DNA of 64,000 bases from positions 558,001-622,000 of the forward strand of contig PCDI01000003.1 in assembly GCA_002778195.1 (NCBI GenBank), read 5' to 3'. Within the stretch, counting starts at the first letter, position 1. Every line of letters starts with the position of its first letter. Shown piece after piece: positions 55,222 to 64,000 of the stretch. Source of the DNA: Raffaelea ambrosiae (lineage: Eukaryota; Ascomycota; Sordariomycetes; Ophiostomatales; Ophiostomataceae). The notes beneath the pieces were generated by a model. The model saw only the letters and a list, made by a program, of their open reading frames with translations, made no database searches and was not told the DNA's origin. The position numbers and the translations under genes are program-made.

Positions 55222-58200
55222 ATGGAGTCCTATTTCCTGCCGGGCTTCCAGCTGCCCTTCCAGAGCCGCCTCAGCCGCCTCTACGACGACACCAAAAAGT
55301 CGTCCGACTTTGTCATGACGCCGCTCCAGAACGCCGAGGACCCGGAGATCAAGGCACTGCATCGCAAGCTGCGCATCCAAAAGGATCGGCTCGTCAGCTG
55401 GGGCCTTGAGTGGTCCGACCCCAGCGCGCAACCATCCAACGAGGTGCTGATCGATTCGTCCATCTCGCGCGCCGGGCTGAGCGAGGTGGTCAGCAGCATC
55501 ATGTCGACCATCAAGGAGACGCTTGCGGAAGTCGAGCCGCTCTGGGCGAGCTCGAAGCGGCTCGTGGGCGACACGGAGATGGGCTCCGGCAAGCTGAGCG
55601 CGCTTACCGGTCCCGAAGAGAAGGCCGCGTCAGCTGATCGCAAACTCCCCATTGTCACGTGGGACAAGGCTCGCTTTGCCGATCTCGTCCACGACCTGAC
55701 CGTGTCCATCGACACCCTCTACGACCTGTCGCGCACGCGGTCCAACGCGGCCACGGCGGCAGCGGCCAAGCTCGCTGCCGCGTGGTCGTCGACATCCCCC
55801 AAAGGCGGCGAGGACGAGCTGCGGCCGTTTGAGTCCTCCCGCATGCAGGTGCCGCAGCAGATCAGCCCGCTCACTCTGACCGGCGTCGAGTCGGCACGGC
55901 CGGACCTCGAGGCCGCCTCGTCAGCCGGCGGATCTGCTGCCGACGTGCTGCACCGCGAGGTCGTCTTCATGAGCAAGCAGGCCTACGCCGATCTCGCCCG
56001 GCCCCACGGCAAGCAGAGCTACTCGCCGCTGCTGCTGGAGTACGCCTACTTCGACCCAGTCTACTCCAACACCGGCATCATGCCTTCCATGGCCCGCTTC
56101 GAGAAGCTGTCGTCGGGCCTGCAGACGGCACCCCAGCGCGCACCCGACTCGTGGAGCGGCATCCCCAGTCTGCTGGGCTACTTTGAGGACATGGAGAACT
56201 CGCGTCTCGGCCTGGTCTACCAGTTCCCGCCAACCTTCCAGGCCGTTGTCCCGTCCGAGGGCACGTCCTTGCACATCCCGACCTCGCAGAACCCGCGCTC
56301 CTGTCTCTACTCCCTCGGCGACCTCCTCGGCAGCCCGGGCTTCGAGCCCCGTCTGGAGGCCAAGTTCCGCCTCGCCGCCAACCTCTCCAACACCATCTTC
56401 GATATGCATGCGCGCGGCATCGTGCACGGCAACCTGCTCGACTCGAGCATCCTGTTTGGCATCCTGGCCAACAACAGCAAAAATGACAACGCAAACAACA
56501 ACAGCAACAACACGCCAACCCAGGGCTCATCGGGCTCGTCGGGCTCGTCGGCCGCCGCCGGCGTGTCGCACGTGGATATCCGCAAGCCGTTCATCTCCTC
56601 CTTCGAGGTCTTTCCAGATTCGCCGCCGACGAACAAGCAGCAGGAGCAGCTCCAGGCCAGCAGCAGCAGCCCCCATCTGTACCGGCACCCGCTCAACGCC
56701 CAGGCGCTGGCAGCCGGCGGTGCCCCGCCCATGGTCGACACCGACCCGCGCGTCTTCGACCTGTACTCTCTGGCCATGATCTTGCTGTCGATCGGCATGT
56801 GGACCAAACTCGAGAATCTGGTGCCCCACCCCAAATACAGCACATCCGTATCGGAGGCTGTCCTTGACCAGCTCGGCACCCAGTGCGGCACGCTCTACAT
56901 GAAGGCGGTGCAGACGTGCTGGAACGCCATGGAGACGCTGATGGCCGCAAAGTCCGGCACTGGCGATGTGCACCTGCAGCGTGTGCAACTGCGCGTCACC
57001 CGGTACCTGGAGGCGTGCTGCATCCTGGACGGCGTGAGCAACCTGGAGGAGCGTCTCGGCATCGACCTGGGTCCGGCCCCTGGCAGCGCCGAAGATGTGC
57101 GCGCGGCTTCGTCTGCGACTTCGACCGGTGCTGCTGCATCCGCTGCCCATGCCGCCTCCGCGCCGCCAGTCACCTCCGCCTCCAGCACCATCGATACCAC
57201 TGCGCGTAAGATGCCGTTGATGCAGAGACACCGGACCGTGCCCGTGCCGAGCAAGGCCCGCCTGGAGCGGACCAGCACCGACGAGTATTTCAGGACCGGA
57301 CAGCGCGACGACTTCAAGGACTTCAGGGACTTCAAGGACTTCAAGGCGCCTCTAGATTCGTCGGCGCCGCTTGTGGCCTCCATCCCAGAAGCGGCCCCCG
57401 TTGTGCCCAGGTCGACAAACAACGAAACGACCACAGCGGTTCCTGCCAAGTCCGACCGCCCACGTATGCGGCTCTACCCTCAGGTGCCACTGCCGCCCGA
57501 CGTTGTCGACAACTGGCACTCCCTCCTGATGCCGCAGATCAACTATGCTTTGCGGCACTTCTACCGCAGCCACCCCGAGTCCGTCGAGATCTCGCTCGAG
57601 TCCGTGGGCGACTCGCCCCGCAACACCCGCCCGACCGTGCTGGTGGTGTGCACGTCCGTGGCCAAGGTCCGCAGCATTCTCAAGCGCAAGGTCGGCCACA
57701 TGTTCGAGGGCACCTCGGCCATTGGCCTGAAAGTGTGCAGCGGCCGGGTGCTTCGCTCGCGCAAACGCGGCGCTAAAGGCGTGACAGGCGAGAGCAGCGG
57801 CGATGTGCGCCGCAGCCAGGACAGCAGCAAGAGCAGCGACGATGCATCTGTAGGCTCTTCGGCGGGCTCGTCCTCTTCTTCGTCCAACCAGCGCCAGCAC
57901 ATTACGGCTGCCAACAGCCAGTTCCAGGCGCGGCCGCAGAACGGCGCCAGCATTGGTGCCTGGATCGGCGACCGCCACCTGCCGCCCGTCAGTTTTGGCG
58001 GCTTGCTGCTCGTCGACGAGAAGCCGTTTGGCATGACCGTGCACCACATGCTGGACGACCCGGACGCCGTTGAGCTGGTCGCCTCGCGCGGCGGCGAAAC
58101 GGGTGTCCGCAACAAGGCCCTGCGGAGCAGCTCCTCCGCGGCCGCCGCCGCGGCCGCGGCGGCCGCCGCCCAGGAAGAAATTGAAGAGCTCGGCCAGTCG

Positions 58201-60219
58201 ATCCTCGACTGGTATGCTGAGCTGCAGGCGGACTCGTCGGTGGCCAGCACGAGCGGCGAGGACGATTTCGCCTGCGAGTTTTCAGACACCAACTCGAACG
58301 TCTCTGAATCAGACATTACCAGCGAGTACTGGTCGGACAGCGACGACGGCAAAAACGAAGGCGACGAAGAGTATGACGATGAGGCCGAGCCTGGCGACAC
58401 ACCGGGCATCGAGCCGGGCTACGGCGACGGCTACGTCGTGACCCAGCCCGCGCTCGACGACGTCGACGGCGCCTTTTACCCCGACGCCGAAACGCAGGAC
58501 GACGACCACCTGGACTCGTGCGGCCTGGGCGACATTTACGCCTCGAGCGGCGTGCGTCGCCGCGTCGACGAGCACGGCCTCGTGCACGAGATCGACTGGG
58601 CGCTCTTTGAGTTCCGCGAAGAGCGCCGTCCGCCTGAGAACTCGATTCCGCATCTTCCCTTGGGAGGAGGAGGAGGAGGCAAAGGCAACAGAGCGCAAGA
58701 CAGGCACGACAGAAGTGAGCGGAGCGACAAGAAGAGCAAGCATATGCTGCACCCGACCACGGTGGCCCCGTCGACGGCACTGCCCGGCCTCGAGGTGCAG
58801 TGCATGGCCCGCACCAGCGGCCTGCAGACGGGCAAGATCCTGCCGACGCTGACGTCGGTGAAGATCTTTGGACGCGTGTCGCCGTCGCACACGTACCAGA
58901 TCAGCGGCGCCGGCGGCGGGTGGGGACGGCAGCTGGGCAAGTCGGGTGCCCGCCAGGCGCCCATTGGCATCCCCGGCGACAGCGGCGCGTGGATCGTGGA
59001 GCGCGAGCACGGCCGGCTGTGCGGCCACGTGCTGGCGTGGAGCGAGCGCAAGCGCGTGGCGTACCTGTGCCCCATGGACGTATTGCTGCTGGACATTGCC
59101 GAGACGCTCGAGGCTGGCGAGATCCGGCTGCCCGGCGGCGAGGCGGTGGTCAAGATTAGGGATGCCGAGGAGCGGCGCAAGTCGTTGACCACGGCCAGTG
59201 GAGCAGGAGGAGGAGGAGGAGGAGGAGGATCACAAGGACCAGGAGGGTCAGGAGGACCCGGCAACACGCGCCCCGTGCCTCCCACTCCGTCTACAGCTAC
59301 GTCTCCCAACAAAGCGGAGCCTCATTATTACCGTTCCGTCTGGGACAAGCCTCCTAGTACACCTTCTTCTTCTGCTCGTGGCGGTGGTGGTGGTGGTGGT
59401 GACAGCACCTCCGCCGCCGCCAGCGGTGCCGACGGAGTGGAAGAGCGCGTCGAGGGACTACGGGGCGGAGGAGGAGATAGCAGCAGCGGCAGCGGCAGCG
59501 GATGCAGCGGGTCTTGTGGGTCTAGTGGATCTGTCGGCAGTTCTGGTGGCAGTGGCGGTGCTGGTGGTGTCAGTTTCGACGCCATCAACACGTTTGAAAA
59601 GAGCCACTTTGAGGACCCGTTTGATTATCACCACCAGCAGCAGCGCCGGCTGGCGCACAAGAACAGCAGCACGACGCTGCTGCACTCGTCGCCGTCGATG
59701 GCGCTGCTGGAGCGCGAGGCGGCGCGTCGTGACCTGGAACGCGAGGCCGCCCGTCGTGACTTGGAGGCGGTCCGTGACTCGGAGCCGACGCGGGATCACT
59801 CGTCCTCGCCTTCGATGGCGCTGCTGAACCGCCAAGCTCGGGATTCGCCGTACTCGTCGTCCTCGCCCTCGCTGTCCCTGCTCTCCAGAGAAACACACCG
59901 CGACCTGTTTGGCGAGACCTTTCGGGACCTCAAACAAACGTCCTCGTCGTCGGGCGCATCCACGGCCGAGACGCTGTGGATGCCCGACGAGAGCGCCAAT
60001 AGCAGCAGCCACAACGAAAAGGGCAGCGAGATTATCAGCGGCGTGATGGACGAAGGCGGCGATCCGCAAGGAGACGCAGGAGGCGGAGCCAGCAGCGGAA
60101 GTGATGGCGGTGCCGGCGACAAGGGCTCTGGACCGTGGAAAGAGACCAAGATGATGACGCTGGTGGGCGGTCTTGGCAACGTTCCCTTTCCTGGGAATGA
60201 TGTGCGGACGACGTGTTGA
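55222..60219 (+). CDS. HeLo-like / pseudokinase / trypsin-like protease multidomain protein
   Basis: A single 1665-residue frame. Residues ~1-190 look like a fungal HeLo (prion-inhibition/cell-death) domain, with ALHRKLRIQKDRLVSWGLEW as its hallmark helix. Residues ~260-620 form a protein kinase-like fold of the HeLo-associated type: SLLGYFEDMENSRLGLVYQFP; a catalytic-loop position reading HGNL (His402) instead of HRDL; ISSFEVF instead of DFG; and DPRVFDLYSLAMILLSIGMW. It is therefore probably a pseudokinase. Residues ~800-1310 hold VCTSVAKVRSILKRK, GGLLLVDEKPFGMTVHHML (candidate catalytic His), an acidic insert, and GIPGDSGAWIVE (Ser1254) then CGHVLAWS, a chymotrypsin-fold signature. The C-terminus is Gly/Ser-rich with SSPSMALL repeats. 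No introns, no membrane segments. The role is likely in self/non-self response or regulated cell death, inferred from the HeLo part only. Confidence 0.8.
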   Translation: MESYFLPGFQLPFQSRLSRLYDDTKKSSDFVMTPLQNAEDPEIKALHRKLRIQKDRLVSWGLEWSDPSAQPSNEVLIDSSISRAGLSEVVSSIMSTIKETLAEVEPLWASSKRLVGDTEMGSGKLSALTGPEEKAASADRKLPIVTWDKARFADLVHDLTVSIDTLYDLSRTRSNAATAAAAKLAAAWSSTSPKGGEDELRPFESSRMQVPQQISPLTLTGVESARPDLEAASSAGGSAADVLHREVVFMSKQAYADLARPHGKQSYSPLLLEYAYFDPVYSNTGIMPSMARFEKLSSGLQTAPQRAPDSWSGIPSLLGYFEDMENSRLGLVYQFPPTFQAVVPSEGTSLHIPTSQNPRSCLYSLGDLLGSPGFEPRLEAKFRLAANLSNTIFDMHARGIVHGNLLDSSILFGILANNSKNDNANNNSNNTPTQGSSGSSGSSAAAGVSHVDIRKPFISSFEVFPDSPPTNKQQEQLQASSSSPHLYRHPLNAQALAAGGAPPMVDTDPRVFDLYSLAMILLSIGMWTKLENLVPHPKYSTSVSEAVLDQLGTQCGTLYMKAVQTCWNAMETLMAAKSGTGDVHLQRVQLRVTRYLEACCILDGVSNLEERLGIDLGPAPGSAEDVRAASSATSTGAAASAAHAASAPPVTSASSTIDTTARKMPLMQRHRTVPVPSKARLERTSTDEYFRTGQRDDFKDFRDFKDFKAPLDSSAPLVASIPEAAPVVPRSTNNETTTAVPAKSDRPRMRLYPQVPLPPDVVDNWHSLLMPQINYALRHFYRSHPESVEISLESVGDSPRNTRPTVLVVCTSVAKVRSILKRKVGHMFEGTSAIGLKVCSGRVLRSRKRGAKGVTGESSGDVRRSQDSSKSSDDASVGSSAGSSSSSSNQRQHITAANSQFQARPQNGASIGAWIGDRHLPPVSFGGLLLVDEKPFGMTVHHMLDDPDAVELVASRGGETGVRNKALRSSSSAAAAAAAAAAAQEEIEELGQSILDWYAELQADSSVASTSGEDDFACEFSDTNSNVSESDITSEYWSDSDDGKNEGDEEYDDEAEPGDTPGIEPGYGDGYVVTQPALDDVDGAFYPDAETQDDDHLDSCGLGDIYASSGVRRRVDEHGLVHEIDWALFEFREERRPPENSIPHLPLGGGGGGKGNRAQDRHDRSERSDKKSKHMLHPTTVAPSTALPGLEVQCMARTSGLQTGKILPTLTSVKIFGRVSPSHTYQISGAGGGWGRQLGKSGARQAPIGIPGDSGAWIVEREHGRLCGHVLAWSERKRVAYLCPMDVLLLDIAETLEAGEIRLPGGEAVVKIRDAEERRKSLTTASGAGGGGGGGGSQGPGGSGGPGNTRPVPPTPSTATSPNKAEPHYYRSVWDKPPSTPSSSARGGGGGGGDSTSAAASGADGVEERVEGLRGGGGDSSSGSGSGCSGSCGSSGSVGSSGGSGGAGGVSFDAINTFEKSHFEDPFDYHHQQQRRLAHKNSSTTLLHSSPSMALLEREAARRDLEREAARRDLEAVRDSEPTRDHSSSPSMALLNRQARDSPYSSSSPSLSLLSRETHRDLFGETFRDLKQTSSSSGASTAETLWMPDESANSSSHNEKGSEIISGVMDEGGDPQGDAGGGASSGSDGGAGDKGSGPWKETKMMTLVGGLGNVPFPGNDVRTTC

Positions 60220-60775
60220 AGCAGGTGGTGGGTGGGTGGGTAGGGGTCGGATTCGGGTTCTGGGGTTAGTGTGGGAGTCGAACCAGACGAACCAGGTGGG
60301 GAGGTCTATCTCTGATCTTGTAGCAATCTTGCAGCATGCAAGGGTACATATGTATGGGGAGGGAGTGATTGATGGCTTTTTTTTCACGTGTTTTGATAGT
60401 TCGATGGCATGCTTTGGGGGGGTCTTTGTTTTTGCGCCTCTGATAGAACGATACCAATTTCTTTTGTGTTGTACTTTTTTTGTTCTTGGGGACTATTTTT
60501 GGATCTTCAGGGTCTTGAGAGGAGCAAACCAGAGAGATATCCTTTTCCCATACTCCAATACTTCCACATAGATACAAACGTTTTGTTTTTCGTCATCAAA
60601 CATTCTTTGTTTTCCGCTCACGATACGCGCGTGGTCCACTGGGTAGGGGGAAAAAAGGGAAAGAAATAACTGGCTTGAAATAACTATATCATTGTTTGCG
60701 AAATCAAAGAATCGTTACGTGAAGATCTGCCTCCTAACAAAACGACTATGCTCTCTCCCACTCCCTCTTCCCTTC
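60220..60775. other. Intergenic between convergent genes
   Basis: 556 bp, T/G-rich, between the 3' ends of the HeLo gene and the X325-like gene. A tRNA-like GGTTCGACTCC (minus strand, ~60273) lacks a matching T-stem. No gene seen. Confidence 0.5.
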
Positions 60776-61724
60776 TTACAGCACAAGCACGGCACCCGCC
60801 ATGGCCGCGGCCATCACCACGCTCACCACACCCGCCAGAGCGCCAGACGGCGGCCCCGCCAGGAGACGCCCGCCGGCCGCGCTGCTCGTCGTGGCGGCCG
60901 CAGACGCAGAGGACGTGCTGGAGGCCGTCGAAGACGCCGTGCTGCTGCCGGCCGAGGCGGTGCCGCTGGCCTCGGAGGTGGAGTTGTCGCTGGTGAGCGA
61001 GGCGAGATTGGCGTCCTCGGTGAAGGAGGCGGTGATGCCGGACGAGTTGGTGCAGGTGCTGGGAGCGGTGCCCTTGCCGGTGACAAAGTTGACGGCGGCG
61101 CACTAGACGAGAACAAGTTAGCAGGAGTACAGATCTAGAAAGACGTCCCAAAGGCAGCTTCGAAGGCAGTCCAGAACGATCAGAGAGGACGCGTATCTGT
61201 GTCTGTCTTCTCGGTCTCTCTCTTCTGTGTATGTTTCTGGATATTTCCACCCCCCCCCCCCCCCCCAAACTTCTTTTTGCTGCTTTCTCGTTCACCTTGC
61301 TGGTCAAGGGAACGGAATGGCTGTCAACTCGTACCTGGAACAGAACGCCATCCGGCGCATCCACGGCCACGCTCAGCACACCCTTCTTCCCGGCCCAGCT
61401 CGACGGCACCGTCACCTCGGGCTGGCAGAAGTAGCCCAGGCCGCTCTGCAGCACCTCGGGGAACAGCTGGGTCCAGTTGCTGGCGCCGGTGGTGTCCAGG
61501 GTGCCGCGGTACAGCCAGGTGCCCTGGGTGTGCAGCAGGTTGGTGGCAATGGAGTCGCCGCCGACGTGGAAGTCGGTGACGTTGTCCGAGGAGAAGTCGG
61601 GGTCGAACCCGCCGCAGGGGCCGGTGGGCTCCTTGTCCTCGTCAAAGCCGATGCTGGACGGGTAGTCGAGCTTGAAGTGGGCAGCGGCGACGCCGGCGAA
61701 GAGGAGGACGGACTTGAAAGACAT
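60776..61724 (-). CDS. GPI-anchored X325/Bim1-like copper-binding protein, two exons
   Basis: Predicted cell-wall or plasma-membrane protein of the X325 (LPMO-like fold) family; its member Bim1 takes part in copper acquisition in Cryptococcus. Exons (minus) 61724-61335 and 61102-60776 give 238 residues, phase 0. Signal peptide MSFKSVLLFAGVAAA, after which the mature chain begins with His16 (HFKLDYPSS), the expected copper-brace residue. GPCGGF, DFHVGGDS, LLHTQGTW and the partner cysteines (YFCQ; CAAVNF; STCTN) follow. A Ser/Thr/Ala-rich linker and a hydrophobic C-terminal tail (GVVSVVMAAAMAGAVLVL) give a GPI signal. The 232 nt intron is long for this window and carries a homopolymer of about 16 C/G (61251-61266). 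Confidence 0.88.
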
Positions 61725-64000
61725 TGTGTGTGTGTGTGTGAAATGGAGAGAGAGAGAGTGTGTGTGTGTGCGTGTAAAGGTGAAGTGAAAGTGACAAGTA
61801 GTTGACAGGATGCGTCTATGGATGGGGGGAGCTTAAAGAGAGAGCTTTCCAAGAGCTTTTAGAGTGCCAAGACCCGAGAGCGGAGGCACAGAACGGGTTC
61901 TTATATGGAAAGAGCAGCTTCCCAGCAGCAGCAGCAGCAGCAGCATCTGTCGCTCCTGCCTAGCCGCTGAGCTTGGGAAGGGGGGGCCCCCAGCCAACCG
62001 GACTACGAATACTGTGATACTCCATGCATACTACGCCTACATACTACTCCGGAGGCGACAAGGAACGGGGGGTTGGGTCCCTTGAGCTCACTGGCTCCGC
62101 AATACAGGGAGGGGGGGCCATGGGTGCTCAAGCCCTCTCCTGCATCGTGGGAAAGGTCCTGGGTGACGTTGGAAGCTGCGGGCTATTGGAGCTGGCTAGC
62201 CCGTACGAGCACTGCAGATGGACGAAGCAAGAGGTAGTCGGAGTGGACGGACCGGGCGCACGATATGGAGACGGTCGAGTCTCACAGACGCATGTACATT
62301 CCTGGGCAAAGTCTCCTACACAGTAGGAGCTCGCATGTTTAAAGTTTCGAGCAAGCAGGCATTTGTGCTCATGTCTGGCCACCCAGACTAGGCAAGAGAG
62401 CCTTGCCAAGTTGGGATGGCGTTGAGCATGTTTTAAGATCTGCCTCCGCGCCGGGGCTTACGGACGCCATTGAGCAAGATATTTGCTATTATTGGGGTCG
62501 GGGGGGGGGTGTTGTCTTGGGGTGTGTTTTGGGAGGCTTGGCTTTTTGAGATCCTGGCTCTTGGCTTCTTTTAAGCATACCCAAAGGAGCATGATTGTCC
62601 CCCAAGACAAGCAGATCTGTGAGAATCAAGAGACCTTTGCGATCTCTCAGGGTGCCTGGCTTGGCCGGCCATGCATGCGTGAGCACCTGTATCTCGTCAG
62701 CATTGACCGCAGTGTAGGATATCCTCTGCACGGGTATCCGGGCTCATTGCGCGGCAATATTGTGAGGCTGTTTTTTTTCTTCTTTTTTTTCTTCTTTTTT
62801 TTCCCCAGAGCGAATAGGCAACGTCATATACACCGTACTGACAGGTGCCCATAGCGGCGTTAGCTGCCACTAACAAGAACCCCAAGCAATGGAAGTGTAA
62901 GGCGGCACAGGCCCCTCTACACTATGCCTTTTTGGGCCATGGTCGCAGCATATTGCGCAACTTTGAGCAAGTTGTGGCGGACTAGCGCCCGTCTTGGCCG
63001 CCAGTCCGGCCAATAAGCGACATTCCAGGCTTAGAGGGACCGAGATGTGGGAAAGATGCAACGGTTGAAGAACCAGAGCAAGAAAAACCCTCCCCAAAAA
63101 GCTGCAAATATGCACCCCGAAAAAAGATACACCGCACAGCATCCTCCTGCTCGTGGTTGCTCTGCAGAAGACGCGTCCTTCTCTGCAACCATGGCCGGCT
63201 TGCACGGATCGGAAGCGGTCTTCCTTGTCCCTCTGCAACGCTGCTGTGACTCCACCGAATCTGCTCTGCAACATGCTCAGGGTGTCTCTCAGGACGTCTC
63301 TCCCGGTGCCTCTCGCCGCAATCCGGCCAATTGCTACGAATTGGTCATCGGCTTGCATTTGTGTGTCATCTGTGTGGCTGGCCAGCAGGACTGTTCCTGG
63401 GTGCCTTCCAGATCTGCTCTGTTGGATGGCTTATAGTGCGCTTGCCACACTGTCTTCAAGCCTTCTACGAGTACTTGGCCCGAACCCTTGCCCGCACGTC
63501 TTCCCTCGACCACTCCGGTCTTCTGTCTTACAAGAACCAACTTTGTGCTTTCCCTCGTGGTTTCCTTGTGGCTCTTGCTCTGGCTATTCCTTCTACCGCC
63601 CACTCTTCCATCCCGTGAGACGGACCCAGTGCGGCACAGCCCCAGCGTGTGTTTGATTCTGTTTTTCACAAGAGAGCGGGCATTTGCCATTACCATTCTG
63701 TATTGGCCTTTTTGCGTGTTTTCCATGACTCGGCGATTGCCTTTCCCCCGAAAGTAAACTTGCTCAAACTCTCTTCTTCCGACGTCCGGTTTCCTCTGTC
63801 ACGTCAGCTGTCTGTCTGCTGTAACTTCTGCTTTGACTGCTTGGCTCTTCTTACTCTTGCACTTGTCCTCTTTATCCATTACTTCCCTCCACATACAACA
63901 TCTGGCATGGGAACGATACAGCTGCCGCAGACATCACCGCAACTAGCCCCTTCTTGGCAACCCTTTGTGTCCTGGAGACACTGAACTGGTTTCGTGAAGC
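61725..64000. other. Gene-free right end
   Basis: 2.28 kb upstream of the X325-like gene. Holds (GT)n/(GA)n at 61729-61770, a (CAG)7 tract at 61923-61943, a T/C tract near 62771-62802, and CT-rich DNA from 63150 onward that looks like the leader of a gene beyond the window. ORFs are short and overlapping. Confidence 0.45.
61899..61908 (-). promoter_or_regulatory. TATA-like box of the X325-like gene
   Basis: On the minus strand CCATATAAGA, about 175 bp before the start codon at 61724. Confidence 0.4.

Noticed and set aside
60255..60330. Possible tRNA (B-box-like GGTTCGACTCC on the minus strand)
   Set aside because: Bases flanking the loop do not form a five-pair T-stem, and no A-box or acceptor stem is visible.

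Overview
The window reads as a gene-rich stretch of nuclear DNA from a filamentous ascomycete. Evidence: GC-rich codons, short introns with GT..AG ends and CTAAC-type branch sites, Kozak-like CCACCATGG starts, Zn2Cys6 and HeLo families, and long pyrimidine-rich leaders. The families fit Sordariomycetes. The Gln/Gly-rich inserts would suit Ophiostomatales, but that narrower placement is a guess. I support 17 protein-coding loci, one partial CDS tail and one decayed ankyrin fragment. I recognised no tRNA, rRNA, CRISPR array or intact transposon.

Left part (1-20 kb): the tail of an acidic protein, an ankyrin remnant, a long-chain acyl-CoA synthetase (+), then a head-to-head pair made of a Doa4-type ubiquitin hydrolase (-) and the ESCRT-0 subunit Vps27 (+). 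These two act in the same endosomal cargo-sorting step. They are followed by a secreted GH28 rhamnogalacturonan hydrolase with six exons, an unrecognised basic/acidic protein, and a histidine-phosphatase family enzyme. A five-N assembly gap lies at 20530-20534.

Middle (20-43 kb): a 3.7 kb gene-free leader precedes a Kch1-type membrane protein. Then come mitochondrial EF-Tu, ribosomal protein uS14/RPS29 (three exons, the last coding part only 9 nt), an ER thioredoxin-fold isomerase ending KDEL, a small HSBP1-like coiled-coil gene (three exons), the Tul1/Dsc1 RING ligase, a stand-alone Copia-Gag-like gene, a HAD hydrolase, and the initiator-tRNA ribosylphosphate transferase Rit1. The two small genes were assembled by reading splice sites on the minus strand.

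Right part (43-64 kb): 8.2 kb without convincing genes, containing several 9-11 bp minisatellites and a perfect 32 bp duplication, leads to a Zn2Cys6 transcription factor with a QQF repeat. Next is a 1665-residue single-ORF protein combining a HeLo-like N terminus, a pseudokinase and a trypsin-like GDSG domain. This is the best candidate for an undescribed system here. A GPI-anchored X325/Bim1-like copper protein follows, and the last 2.3 kb holds no supported gene.
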